A stretch of DNA of 64,000 nt from Ornithinibacillus halotolerans (GTDB lineage: Bacteria > Bacillota > Bacilli > Bacillales > Amphibacillaceae): positions 20,312-84,311 of the forward strand of contig NZ_BMEY01000018.1 of assembly GCF_014637405.1 (NCBI RefSeq), written 5' to 3'. A model generated the notes under the pieces. That model searched no databases. It worked only from the letters and a program-made list of their open reading frames with translations, and had not been told where the DNA came from. This document shows positions 52,557 through 62,262 of the stretch, piece by piece; within the stretch, counting starts at the first letter, position 1, and each line of letters opens with the position of its first letter. Made by a program: the position numbers and the translations under genes.

Positions 52557-53903
52557 TTGTATTTGATATCTTCGTTGTATAAGTACTAATCTAATTAATA
52601 AGAAGATAGCACCGAAGCTTAGTCCTACAATGATTCCTACCCAGTAGCCAAATGGTTCCAGTGTAGTAAAATTAGCAAGTATCCAGCCGGTTGGTAGCCC
52701 GATAACCCAGTAAGAAATAAGAGCGATTATTAACGTCATATTTACATCTTTATAACCACGAAGAGCTCCTTGTATAGGTGCACCAAATGCATCAGCTAAT
52801 TGATATACAATCGCAAAGCCAATGAATTGGACCGTTAGTGCAACTACTTCTGGATCATTATTATAGAGGCTCGCTACAAAGTCACGGAAAAGAAATAAGA
52901 TGACTCCATTAAATAGTGCAATGAAAATTCCACCGCTTAATCCGATATAACCATACACTTTTGCATCGTGCATTCGTTTTGCACCAACTTCAAATCCAAC
53001 TGTTATCGTTAAAGCAATTCCTACACTTAAGGGAATCATATAAAGTAAAGATGTAAAGTTCATTGCTGCTTGATGAGCTGCAATTGTATTTGTGCTATAG
53101 GCACTCATTAGTAATGTAACAGCTGCAAAAATACTCGTCTCGAAGAAAATGGCAAATCCAATCGGAATCCCTATCTTTAATTGTTCTACCCAATCAGAAA
53201 ACTTCGGCTTTACCCAATTAGATAAAAGTTGATATTGGTGAAATGGTTTCATTCGTAATAGAATAATGAAAGCAAAAATAGTTGTAATCACATATGTCAT
53301 TGCTGTCGCAATCCCTGCTCCAATACCACCCATAGCTGGTAAACCAAGTTTACCAAAGATAAAAATATAATTAAGGACCACGTTAATTGGTAAAGCAACT
53401 AAAATAATAAACATAGAAGTTCTTGTTTGACCTAGCGCATCCATAAAACAACGTAACGTATTAAATATAAATAAGGGTATAATTCCCGTACCTAATGTAA
53501 TAAGATAATATTTAGCAATATGCCTTACCTCAGATTCTAAATCCATTATGTTTAAGATGGGGTTTAGGAGTATAAATCCTAGTAAAATAATAATGATTCC
53601 TAATCCAATTGATAAATATATAGCTTGTTGTACTTTTGTTGTAATTGAATCTTTACTATTTGCACCAAGTAAGTGGGCAATAATTGGTGTTATAGCAAGT
53701 AAAATACCATTGATTCCTGTAAACACAGGTAACCAAATACTAGAGCCAATTGCTACTCCAGCTAAATCTTGGGCACCTGCACGCCCAGACATTACCGTGT
53801 CAAAAAAGTTCATTAAATTTAAGCTGACTTGAGTTATTAAAATAGGGAAAAATATAAAAATAAATAAGTTAATTTTTTCTTTTAATGTTTTTGTTTGATA
53901 CAT
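52536..53903 (-). CDS. MATE family multidrug exporter
   Basis: 455 residues with 12 membrane helices. The N-terminal NLMNFFDTVMSGRAGAQDLAG is the family hallmark, as is AHQAAMNFTSLLYMIP in the middle; duplicated six-helix halves are clear. MATE proteins export cationic drugs or metabolites against sodium or proton gradients. No regulator is adjacent. ATG 53903 starts the gene. Confidence 0.88.
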   Translation of the reverse strand: MYQTKTLKEKINLFIFIFFPILITQVSLNLMNFFDTVMSGRAGAQDLAGVAIGSSIWLPVFTGINGILLAITPIIAHLLGANSKDSITTKVQQAIYLSIGLGIIIILLGFILLNPILNIMDLESEVRHIAKYYLITLGTGIIPLFIFNTLRCFMDALGQTRTSMFIILVALPINVVLNYIFIFGKLGLPAMGGIGAGIATAMTYVITTIFAFIILLRMKPFHQYQLLSNWVKPKFSDWVEQLKIGIPIGFAIFFETSIFAAVTLLMSAYSTNTIAAHQAAMNFTSLLYMIPLSVGIALTITVGFEVGAKRMHDAKVYGYIGLSGGIFIALFNGVILFLFRDFVASLYNNDPEVVALTVQFIGFAIVYQLADAFGAPIQGALRGYKDVNMTLIIALISYWVIGLPTGWILANFTTLEPFGYWVGIIVGLSFGAIFLLIRLVLIQRRYQIQQNSSAN

Positions 53904-54072
53904 ACATTTTATTTCCTTTTTCTTATATTTTTTAATAGGATAGAGAAGTAATGAAACACAGTATTTATTATCTAGTTAACTTTATATAAGCTAAATTGTG
54001 TCAATTAGTTGTGACATAAATGCTATTATACGACTATGTCATGTAATTGGAAAGAGGGGACATGTAGAAGAT

Positions 54073-55143
54073 ATGAAAAAGAAAAGAATACTATTCACTG
54101 GTGGTGGCTCAGCTGGCCATGTTATCGTGAATTTAGCATTAATACCTAAGTTTCAACGTGAAGGTTGGGAAGTTGATTATATTGGTTCTAAAGATGGAAT
54201 TGAACGTGATTTAATTAAGCAATTAGATAACGTAACTTATTATCCTATATCGACCGGTAAACTCCGTCGTTATATGTCTATTGAAAATTTTAAAGACCCA
54301 TTTAAAGTCATGAAAGGGACTTTACAGGCATGGAAGATTATTGGTAAGCGAAAGCCACAAGTTATTTTTTCTAAAGGGGGATTTGTCTCTGTCCCTGTTG
54401 TACTTGCCTCTAAACTACGAGGTGTGTCAGCTGTCATTCATGAATCCGATTATACACCAGGCCTTGCTAACAAGTTAGCCATCCCATTTGCAAAAAAAGT
54501 TCTAGCAACTTTCCCTGAAACAGTTCAGTATTTGCCAGAAGCAAAAGCAGAATATGTTGGAGCGGTAATACGTGACGAACTTTTCCAAGGTGAAAAAGCA
54601 AGAGGATTCGAGTTATGTGGTTTTACGAAAGAAAAACCTGTTCTATTAATTATGGGTGGGAGTGGTGGAGCCCAAAAGATTAATGAAACAGTTAGGAAGT
54701 CACTAGATATGCTATTAGAAAAGTTTCAGATTGTGCATATTTGTGGAAAAGGAAAAGTGGATGATACCGTACAAAAAGATGGCTATATCCAATTTGAATA
54801 TGTGAATGAAGAATTAAAGGATATATTTTCTATTACGGATTTTGTTCTTTCTAGAGCAGGTTCCAATGCAATATTTGAATTTTTAGCTCTTCATATACCA
54901 ATGTTATTAATTCCATTGTCAAGAGAAGCAAGTCGAGGGGATCAAATTATTAACGCCAAATCATTCCAAGAAAAATCGTATGCGAGAGTTCTAGAGGAAG
55001 AGCATTTAACGAACGAAACTTTAGTAAAAGAGTTAGATAAACTTATACAACAAGCTCCTATCATGTTAGATAAAATGAAAGACTATCGAAGTGAAAAGTC
55101 ACGTGATCGAGTGATTGAGATTATCAAAGAGTGTATTAAATAA
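54073..55143 (+). CDS. murG: MurG-like UDP-GlcNAc:lipid I N-acetylglucosaminyltransferase
   Basis: 356 residues. [21 protein letters not shown] is the N-terminal MurG motif, [16 protein letters not shown] the central one, with [15 protein letters not shown] forming the UDP-GlcNAc pocket. MurG makes lipid II on the cytoplasmic membrane face. The gene is not in a mur/fts (dcw) cluster; it stands alone, so it is probably the second MurG (MurG2) seen in some Bacillaceae. ATG 54073 is chosen on length; the ribosome site is weak (AGAAG). Confidence 0.85.
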   Translation: MKKKRILFTGGGSAGHVIVNLALIPKFQREGWEVDYIGSKDGIERDLIKQLDNVTYYPISTGKLRRYMSIENFKDPFKVMKGTLQAWKIIGKRKPQVIFSKGGFVSVPVVLASKLRGVSAVIHESDYTPGLANKLAIPFAKKVLATFPETVQYLPEAKAEYVGAVIRDELFQGEKARGFELCGFTKEKPVLLIMGGSGGAQKINETVRKSLDMLLEKFQIVHICGKGKVDDTVQKDGYIQFEYVNEELKDIFSITDFVLSRAGSNAIFEFLALHIPMLLIPLSREASRGDQIINAKSFQEKSYARVLEEEHLTNETLVKELDKLIQQAPIMLDKMKDYRSEKSRDRVIEIIKECIK

Positions 55144-55150
55144 AGATAAC

Positions 55151-55192
55151 ATACCGTTCTTGAAGAAAAATTTTCAAGTAACGGTATTTTTT
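55151..55192 (+). terminator. Terminator of the MurG-like gene
   Basis: ATACCGTT-CTTGAA pairs with TTCAAG-AACGGTAT with a bulge, then TTTTTTA. Confidence 0.8.
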
Positions 55193-55249
55193 ATATAGAA
55201 AAACTAATACTAGTAGGAGAAAATGAATGCCACTATTAGGAGGATAACC

Positions 55250-56260
55250 GTGAGCCGCAGTATAATGTTAACGTCTGGTGAGATTGCATCACTTTGGACT
55301 TCTTATATGAACGATACCATGTCAAAGCAAATTCTGGGTTATATGTTAAAGTATGTAACAGACTCTGATATAAAGCCAGTGGTACAATATGCATACGACC
55401 TTACTATCAACCATATTAAAGAACTAGAGGAGCTTTTCAACAAAGAGAATTTTGCTATTCCTAATGGCTTTGATGATCAGGATGTTAATCCACATGCTCC
55501 ATGGTTGTATACAGATGTATTTTGTCTAACCTATGTCAATCATATGGCTAGGGTAGGTGGGGTTGCATATGGAGGTTTTCTTTCTATGAGTATAAGGGAG
55601 GACATAAGAGATTATTTTTCTCAAGCTAATAAGGAAACGACCGCTTTATATAATCGCACGACAGAAATAGCCTTAGCAAAAGGAGTAAGTTCGAGACATC
55701 CTTACATATCTGTTCCAAAAGAAACAGATTATATTGATAGTAAAAAATACTTAAGTGGATTAAATCCTTTTAGTGAAAAACGACCTTTAAATGCAATTGA
55801 GATTGCCTATTTGTATATGAATATTGTGACGAACTCATTAGGTGTTAAATTATGTATATCTTTTGCCCAGACTTCACAAAATAAAGAAGTACAAGAGTAT
55901 ATGTTGCGAGGGAAGGAAATCGCCAACAAACATATTAAATTATTTGCGGATACATTAATGAAAGATGATATCGAAGCTACCAAATTACCTGACATTTCGG
56001 TAAGTGATTCCACAACATGGACTTTTTCAGATAAAATGATGATGTTTCACATAGCTCTGCTGATGCAAGCAGGAATTGGCAATTATGCGACTGCAGCGGC
56101 TGCTAGTCAGCGAAGTGATTTAATGATTAACTATGAACGGTTTTCGTTAGAAGTAGCGGCATATGCAAAGAGTGGTGCAGACATAATGATTAAACATAAT
56201 TGGTTAGAACAACCACCAGGTGTTAAAGATCGAAACAAATTAGCTCGTGAAAAGAAATAA
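55250..56260 (+). CDS. DUF3231 family protein
   Basis: 336 residues made of two related helical halves of about 165: LTSGEIASLWTSYMNDTMSK and the later LNAIEIAYLYMNIVTNSL start equivalent repeats, with TIEHI/NHIK-type helices in each. DUF3231 proteins are found mostly in Bacillus and Paenibacillus spore-formers and are similar to ferritin-like helical bundles; their role is unknown. GTG 55250 is 6 nt after AGGAGG; the ATG at 55223 has no site. Confidence 0.78.
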   Translation: MSRSIMLTSGEIASLWTSYMNDTMSKQILGYMLKYVTDSDIKPVVQYAYDLTINHIKELEELFNKENFAIPNGFDDQDVNPHAPWLYTDVFCLTYVNHMARVGGVAYGGFLSMSIREDIRDYFSQANKETTALYNRTTEIALAKGVSSRHPYISVPKETDYIDSKKYLSGLNPFSEKRPLNAIEIAYLYMNIVTNSLGVKLCISFAQTSQNKEVQEYMLRGKEIANKHIKLFADTLMKDDIEATKLPDISVSDSTTWTFSDKMMMFHIALLMQAGIGNYATAAAASQRSDLMINYERFSLEVAAYAKSGADIMIKHNWLEQPPGVKDRNKLAREKK

Positions 56261-56296
56261 AGCTGAATCCATAAAAGGGTTCAGCTTTATTTTTTA
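56256..56296. terminator. Bidirectional terminator
   Basis: AATAAAGCTGAATCC pairs with GGGTTCAGCTTTATT (one wobble), T-run on plus. It overlaps the stop of the DUF3231 gene. Confidence 0.88.
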
Positions 56297-59200
56297 TTAT
56301 TTCTTATAGTTAAATGGCCACCAGTTTGCATTCCCAAATAATTTTACCATCACAGGTATAAATAATGGTAGCATAACGATAGCATATAAAAATAGTCCAA
56401 TGAGAACAACTGTTGCAATTTGTAAAATAGATAAAACTCCAGAAGGTAACATAGCACCAAATGTTCCACCAAGTATAACTGCTGCTGAAATGATGACAGT
56501 TCCCATTTTCTTCATAGCTGTTATCATTGCTTCTTTTAAGTTTGCCTCTCGATATTCATTAAAGCGATCCATCAAGAAAATACTATAATCAATACCAAGT
56601 GCAGTTAACATAACAAAAGCAAAGAACGGCACTGCCCAAGTTAACCCATCAAATCCTAGTACATTAACAAAGATAATTTCTGCAAATGCCATTGAGGTAA
56701 AGTACGTAATAACAAGTGACCCGATTAAATAGATCGGCATAATGATTGAGCGAAGTAAAATGATTAAGATAATGAAAATACCTGCAATCATGTATACTAC
56801 TGTTTTAGAATAATCCTCATCTGATACATTTTGTAAGTCATTATTTGTACTTGTTATTCCACCTAATAGAGATTCACTGTTCTCAAAAATGGTCTGTTGT
56901 TTTACTTCGTCTACTTTATTTTGAATGACATCAATTAGTTGAAGAGCTTCCGTAGAATACGGATTTATTGCTAATACTACTTCAAATTTAGCAATAGATT
57001 TATCATCAGAAAGGTAAATTCCAGCACCTTCCATAAATGTTTTATTTTCCAGTGCTTCTTCTGGGATCATGACGATTGGGTTATTTTCGTCAGTTTCAAT
57101 TTCTGCTAAGTAACCTTTCACCTCGTTTAATCCATCACCAACTTGTTGTAAACCACTAGCTCCTTCACCTAAACCAGTTGAAAGCTCACTAAGCTGATTT
57201 TGCATATCTTGAAAGGCTGTCTTTAATTGTTCTTGACCACCATAAAGTTGAGATAGCCCTTCCTCAAGATTTGGAAGATTGGTTACGACTTGGCTTTGAC
57301 CACTAGCTGCTTGATGTAAGCCAGATTCTAGTTGTTCTACACCTGTAATTAGTTCATCAATTCCTGCAATAATTTGTTCTTGTGCGGATATTGACATGGC
57401 TAGATTATATTGTTCATTTTGATCATTAAGTTGATGTAATGGAGCAATAACTTGCGTTTCCATCAGCTGTTTTATATTCCCAAGTGGCTCCACTTGCTTG
57501 GATAGTTCTTCTAATGTCAAATATGCCGTCATAAAATCAGTATCTTGTTGTAATTCTGGGTGATTTTGCAGTACTGATCCTAAACTGGAATATACTTGAT
57601 TAATCGTTCCAGGTAATTGAGCTAAACTACTAAATTGCTGTTCATTTAGATTAGAGAGCCCTGCTGCTAATTGCTGATATCCGTTTAGTAATTCTTTATT
57701 ACCAGCAATGGTTTGGCTTAAGTTATCTTTTATAGCTACTAGACCAGACTTAACTTCCCCTGTTCCTAGCGCTCCGGCTTCAATACCATTAGCAATTTGA
57801 TGTAAGGCGGATTGTACATCTTGAATACCGGATCTTGCAGCCTCTGTTCCAGCAAGTAACTCATCAACTCCTGATTGAGCCTCTTCTAATTGTGGCTTTG
57901 AATTTTCTAATTCACTTGCAGCTTCTGTAAGTCCTGCTTCAATTTGTGAAATACCATCAGTACTTTGGCCAATGCCATCTGCTAATTGACCTGTAAATTG
58001 TTCAACTTTAAAGTCCTCAATAATCTCACCAGTTGGTCTTGTAGCACTTCTGACATGGTCAACACCTTCTATTTTCGATAGTGCTTCAGAAATTCTCTCC
58101 ATTTGTTGAAATTCTTCAGCAGTATCAATAGGTTCATTTGCTTCAAGGACAACAGTGGTTGGCATGATTTGTCCCGGACCAAAACTATCTGCAATATAAT
58201 TAAATCCTTTTACAGATGCATATGAATCTCCTATTTCTTCTAACGAGTTATAAGATTTGTCTCCATCATAGGTTAATAGAGCAGGGACAGTAATAACTGC
58301 TACAATTAGCAAGGCTATAATCGGTCTACCCCAAGCTAAATTACCAGCTGACCCCCATAATTTACTATCTTTATGAGAAACAGTTTTATCAAACGGCCAA
58401 AATAATTTCTTACCTAATACAACTAGGAAGAATGGTACAAGTGTGGCAAGTGCAATTAGTACAACAAATACACCAACAGCTACAGCAACCGCTGATTGAT
58501 ACAAGGAGAATGAAGATAGTCCAATTGTGGAGAACCCAATTAACACTGCAATACCTGCAAACAGAATAGTTTTCCCGCTAAATTTATACGTATTAATAAC
58601 TGCTTGTTTAATAGAAATGTCACTAGCAAGTTCTTCTTTAAATCTACTAATTAGTAAAATACAGTAATCTGTTCCAATACCGAACATAACAGCAACCATA
58701 AATATTTGCGTGAATGTTGATAAAGGAAAATTAATTGTATCTGCCAGGATGGAAACAATTCCTTGCGCAGCTAAATAGGAAATACCGACTGTTAATAATG
58801 GAATGAAGGGTGCCACTAATGACTTGAAAACTGCGAATAGAATAATTAGAATTAGTCCAACTGTAATAATTTCGGTTTTCTTTAACCCTTCTTCAGAGTT
58901 AGTAATAATATCTTGGCTAATAAATGCTTCACCAGTTAAATAATGTTCGATGTTAATATCATCGATTAACTCATAAATGGAATCACGTGCTTCCATAATA
59001 TCTTTATTGTCTAATGACAATTGAAACGGTACAATAATTGTTTTCCCGTCAGAGGCTACTGTTTGTTCCTCAATCGCTTTATCATCTAAGAAGCTAAGAA
59101 TATTAGTAACACCAAGCTCTTGCTCGTTTTCTTCTAATCTAGTAATAACATTTGCAACCTCATCTTTTTCTTGTTGGGTAAACCCATCTTCTTCATAAAA

Positions 59201-59413
59201 AACAAGAACAGAACTAGTTTTACTACCTGCATCATCAGTAGACATAGTGTCTAGTACACGTCCAGCTTGAACAGAAGGTGAATCTTCAGGAGCAGTAATT
59301 TGTCCTTTTTCACGGACAAGTTCCTGTAAGTTAGGTGCAAAAATAAATAATGATACTGCAACAACGATCCAGAGAATGGCAATAACCCATCTGAACCGAA
59401 TAATTTGTTTCAT
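56297..59413 (-). CDS. MMPL/RND-type transporter, YdgH-like
   Basis: 1038 residues. An N-terminal helix, a first group of six helices around residues 185-375 (with FGIGTDYCILLISRFKEE), a large external middle region of about 480 residues with regularly repeated helical segments (SQIEAGLTEAASELENS, QIANGIEAG, QVEPLGNI, SQLYGGQEQL) and a second six-helix group near the C-terminus with ALGIDYSIFLMDRFNEY. The two copies of GxDYxIFL-type motif are typical of MMPL proteins. With a MarR gene directly upstream it matches B. subtilis ydgG-ydgH and is probably an exporter of lipids or drugs. Confidence 0.85.
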   Translation of the reverse strand: MKQIIRFRWVIAILWIVVAVSLFIFAPNLQELVREKGQITAPEDSPSVQAGRVLDTMSTDDAGSKTSSVLVFYEEDGFTQQEKDEVANVITRLEENEQELGVTNILSFLDDKAIEEQTVASDGKTIIVPFQLSLDNKDIMEARDSIYELIDDINIEHYLTGEAFISQDIITNSEEGLKKTEIITVGLILIILFAVFKSLVAPFIPLLTVGISYLAAQGIVSILADTINFPLSTFTQIFMVAVMFGIGTDYCILLISRFKEELASDISIKQAVINTYKFSGKTILFAGIAVLIGFSTIGLSSFSLYQSAVAVAVGVFVVLIALATLVPFFLVVLGKKLFWPFDKTVSHKDSKLWGSAGNLAWGRPIIALLIVAVITVPALLTYDGDKSYNSLEEIGDSYASVKGFNYIADSFGPGQIMPTTVVLEANEPIDTAEEFQQMERISEALSKIEGVDHVRSATRPTGEIIEDFKVEQFTGQLADGIGQSTDGISQIEAGLTEAASELENSKPQLEEAQSGVDELLAGTEAARSGIQDVQSALHQIANGIEAGALGTGEVKSGLVAIKDNLSQTIAGNKELLNGYQQLAAGLSNLNEQQFSSLAQLPGTINQVYSSLGSVLQNHPELQQDTDFMTAYLTLEELSKQVEPLGNIKQLMETQVIAPLHQLNDQNEQYNLAMSISAQEQIIAGIDELITGVEQLESGLHQAASGQSQVVTNLPNLEEGLSQLYGGQEQLKTAFQDMQNQLSELSTGLGEGASGLQQVGDGLNEVKGYLAEIETDENNPIVMIPEEALENKTFMEGAGIYLSDDKSIAKFEVVLAINPYSTEALQLIDVIQNKVDEVKQQTIFENSESLLGGITSTNNDLQNVSDEDYSKTVVYMIAGIFIILIILLRSIIMPIYLIGSLVITYFTSMAFAEIIFVNVLGFDGLTWAVPFFAFVMLTALGIDYSIFLMDRFNEYREANLKEAMITAMKKMGTVIISAAVILGGTFGAMLPSGVLSILQIATVVLIGLFLYAIVMLPLFIPVMVKLFGNANWWPFNYKK

Positions 59414-59424
59414 AAAAATTCCCC

Positions 59425-59856
59425 CTAATCTTCATTCATTACTTTTGCTAACTTCTCTAGAGAATGAATAAATGTATAGATTTCATCTTCGTTAAAATTT
59501 TGAAGATACTTTCCAATGACCTCAAATAATGCTTTTTCGGTTTGAACAATAAATTCTGTTCCCTTAGGTGTAACAGAAAGATATACGACACGACGGTCTG
59601 TATCGTCTCGATTTCTTTCAATTAATTCTTTTTCATATAATCGATTGATTTGTGCTGTAACAGCACTTTTTCCGACGCCAAATTCACCTGCAATATCTGT
59701 ACTCGTGCAAGTATTATTTTTAAATATATAATGTAGCGTTGAGAATTGATCCGTTGTTATATCAGCATGTATTTGTTCTTTTAATATAATGTTAATCCGG
59801 CGATAAACTTGATTTATTGCGGTTTGATACCTTTCTACAAGTACCTTCAATTCCAT
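59425..59856 (-). CDS. MarR family transcriptional regulator
   Basis: 143 residues with the winged helix: STDIAGEFGVGKSAVTAQIN is the recognition helix region and ERNRDDTDRRVVYLSVTPKG the wing. It is the first gene of an operon with the MMPL exporter, 11 nt before it, and almost certainly represses its own promoter through the tandem dyads at 59888-59924. Inducer unknown. Resembles YdgG. Confidence 0.88.
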   Translation of the reverse strand: MELKVLVERYQTAINQVYRRINIILKEQIHADITTDQFSTLHYIFKNNTCTSTDIAGEFGVGKSAVTAQINRLYEKELIERNRDDTDRRVVYLSVTPKGTEFIVQTEKALFEVIGKYLQNFNEDEIYTFIHSLEKLAKVMNED

Positions 59857-59887
59857 AATATAAACACCTCCACAGCTTACAGTAAAA

Positions 59888-59924
59888 ATAGTTCACTTAA
59901 TGAATAGTTCACCTATTGAACTAT
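59888..59924. promoter_or_regulatory. Tandem MarR operator
   Basis: ATAGTTCA-CCTAT-TGAACTAT at 59904-59924 is a perfect 8-bp inverted repeat; a second, partial copy (ATAGTTCA then CTTAATGAAT) lies 16 bp away at 59888-59908. A minus-strand TATAAT at 59925-59930 abuts the perfect site, so binding would cover the start of transcription. Confidence 0.75.
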
Positions 59925-59969
59925 ATTATAATAACAAGATAATATGTTTGTTGCAAATAAATTCTCCAA

Positions 59970-60007
59970 ATAAAATGCCACTGGTGTAGTTATTGCCCCA
60001 GTGGCAT
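59970..60007 (-). terminator. Terminator of the ger operon
   Basis: ATGCCACTGG pairs with CCAGTGGCAT (59998-60007 with 59975-59984), followed on the minus strand by TTTTATTTGG, shortly after the gerXC stop. Confidence 0.75.
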
Positions 60008-60012
60008 GAGTG

Positions 60013-61143
60013 TCAACGATGTACAGAGCCATGACGAATGATTTCTGCCTTCACATCAATAGTTGTATCAATTTTTGGAAAGAGTTCATCCCATTCCTTT
60101 GCAGTTAATTTGCCACCTTTATTTTTTATCCGATATTTTATCCCGTAACCAAATGTATCAATGTTTAACTCTTTTAATTTAGACAGTAACGTTTCATAAC
60201 GATCTTTTATATGTTTCTCAATAGCACGTTCAATGTCATTGATTACTTTTTCTTCTTCCAACTTATAAGTTGGAAAGATCTCAATCAAGTTCAACTTAAG
60301 ATCGATTTTCGTATCATATTTCAACTCTTCCTTATTCGTCAAAATATTATTTCCTCTTGCTTGTTCAATTATGAAAGTCATTTTTAATCTATCTCTTTTT
60401 GTATCCTTTTGTAACTCAGCAGATAATTCTTCTTTAGGGATGGTTATTTCTATGATTTCATTCCGAACGGTACCTTCCATAATACTAATTAATATCGCAT
60501 CTTTTAATGGAAGTTCACTTACCATTTTATCTCCTTTAAAAAGGGCAACTCCACTTAAAGCCGGGTTTCCATCTTTTACTTCCATGATTGGAAGGACTGG
60601 TTCAATACCAGAATTATTAATTGTATATAGAAAACGAGGAAAAGTAACAACCGGAAAAAGCCGTTTTTCGGGACCTGGTTGAATAATCTCGTGTAAAAAT
60701 TGTCCTAAGTTAATATCAATCTTTTCTGTATCTATCGTAAATATTTCTTTTGCGGTTGTATCACTAACAGCAAGGAACACCGTACTTGGTATATTAGCGT
60801 CTCTTCGTAGTGTATCAATAAATGGTTCTAGTCCTTCTTCGGCTACTTGACGACCATAAATTTCAAGTTCTAATTTTCCATTTGCTAAGTATTGATTTGC
60901 TTTAGTATTAGCATTTTTTATTGCACCTTGGATTGTTTCACCAACGCCATCAATTGTTTTCGTAGTACTTGGGGAATCTTTATTAAATTGTAATACAGCC
61001 ATATTTACTTCAATTTTTTCTTCTTCATTTTTATCGACCCCTCGAGAAATTACAACACCTAAATCTTCTAATTGTAGTGGCTGAATACAACTAGATAGTA
61101 CAATTAAAATGATTAAACTAATGGACAATCTTAATAATTTCAT
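60013..61143 (-). CDS. gerXC: Spore germination lipoprotein, GerXC
   Basis: 376 residues. The signal peptide ends in LIVLSSC, a lipobox, so the protein is lipid-anchored in the spore inner membrane. The rest is the GerAC fold; the starting QLEDLGVVISRGVDKNEEEK is recognisable. It is one of three germinant receptor subunits and overlaps the GerXB stop by 4 bases. The particular germinant cannot be told. Confidence 0.88.
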   Translation of the reverse strand: MKLLRLSISLIILIVLSSCIQPLQLEDLGVVISRGVDKNEEEKIEVNMAVLQFNKDSPSTTKTIDGVGETIQGAIKNANTKANQYLANGKLELEIYGRQVAEEGLEPFIDTLRRDANIPSTVFLAVSDTTAKEIFTIDTEKIDINLGQFLHEIIQPGPEKRLFPVVTFPRFLYTINNSGIEPVLPIMEVKDGNPALSGVALFKGDKMVSELPLKDAILISIMEGTVRNEIIEITIPKEELSAELQKDTKRDRLKMTFIIEQARGNNILTNKEELKYDTKIDLKLNLIEIFPTYKLEEEKVINDIERAIEKHIKDRYETLLSKLKELNIDTFGYGIKYRIKNKGGKLTAKEWDELFPKIDTTIDVKAEIIRHGSVHR

Positions 61144-62255
61144 TGCTTGTCACTTCCTTTTGGCTTCTTTTGTCTCTTTTTTATTAAGACGATTGGAAGT
61201 AGTAAAAATGGATAGACATAGGTAATCCAGAAGCCAAATCTTGCAACTAAATCTGTGACTTTTGTGATTTGGTAATCATAATGAAAGAAATTAACAAGAA
61301 TTAATATAAGGACTGTTAAAATCCATATAGAAATCTTTTGTGGTACCTTAAATAAACGCTTTGCGCCGAATGTCATACCCCACATAAGAAGGGTCAAATT
61401 TGGTAAGATAATCATTAACCACATGACAACGACAATATAGTCTAACCGTTCTAAAAAGGTAAATGAAGCATTTTTTACTAGAATTAATACTGCCCAATCA
61501 ATCGTTTTAAGTCCTTCTGCACTAAAATAACTGATGGATAAAACAGTAACGACTAAAAGGATAATTGTCGTAAAAGCAAGTCCTAAGAAGATAGGTAACC
61601 GAACCTTGTTTTTATTTTGAATAAATGGATAGATTAGCCATAAAATCTCAAAACCTGCCAAAGTGTATGAAGTAGCTCTTGTTCCTTTTAAAATATCTGG
61701 AAGTGATGAGTCAAATAGTGGTAATAGATTATACCAATTTGCCCGTAGAAAGGGATCATAAAGGACAGTTAAAATCCACATAGTGATTAGGAAAAGTATA
61801 AAGGTGACCCCGACTATTACTCTGATTCCACCATATACAGTATACAGAACTAGGATCATAATAAGTGATGTAATTAATAGGTTCGGCATGGCATGATATA
61901 AGAATAATTGAATCACTTGTATATAAGTTAACAATATCGACATCATGCTCAAGCCTAAATGAACAAGAAAAACGATTCCTAGCAACTTTCCAAAAAAGTT
62001 GCCAAATAAATCGACTTGAATTCCTAATAAATCTGCATTGTCATACTTTTTCAGAATAATCAACATACACGAGACAAGAACACATATATATAGAAATGCA
62101 ATTAATATGGATAACCAGGCACTACGTTCTGCCTCCATATAGATAAACCGTGGTGCACCAATAATTCCTACTCCTATTTGGACGGAAATAATGATAAAAA
62201 ATAAATAAATTGCACGTATGCGATTACCTGGCTTAATTGATACATTGAGTTCCAT
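61140..62255 (-). CDS. gerXB: Spore germination permease, GerXB
   Basis: 371 residues with ten membrane helices, of the APC-related endospore germination permease family. RIRAIYLFFIIISVQIGVGI at the start and the later GGIRVIVGV segment are typical. In GerA-type receptors this subunit binds the small-molecule germinant. It starts 8 nt after the GerXA stop and overlaps GerXC by 4 bases. Confidence 0.88.
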   Translation of the reverse strand: MELNVSIKPGNRIRAIYLFFIIISVQIGVGIIGAPRFIYMEAERSAWLSILIAFLYICVLVSCMLIILKKYDNADLLGIQVDLFGNFFGKLLGIVFLVHLGLSMMSILLTYIQVIQLFLYHAMPNLLITSLIMILVLYTVYGGIRVIVGVTFILFLITMWILTVLYDPFLRANWYNLLPLFDSSLPDILKGTRATSYTLAGFEILWLIYPFIQNKNKVRLPIFLGLAFTTIILLVVTVLSISYFSAEGLKTIDWAVLILVKNASFTFLERLDYIVVVMWLMIILPNLTLLMWGMTFGAKRLFKVPQKISIWILTVLILILVNFFHYDYQITKVTDLVARFGFWITYVYPFLLLPIVLIKKRQKKPKGSDKQ

Positions 62256-62262
62256 AATTCAC

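Noticed and set aside
53998..54072. N-terminal extension of MurG
   Set aside because: No start codon with a ribosome site, and MurG proteins begin at the RILFTGGG block that follows ATG 54073.
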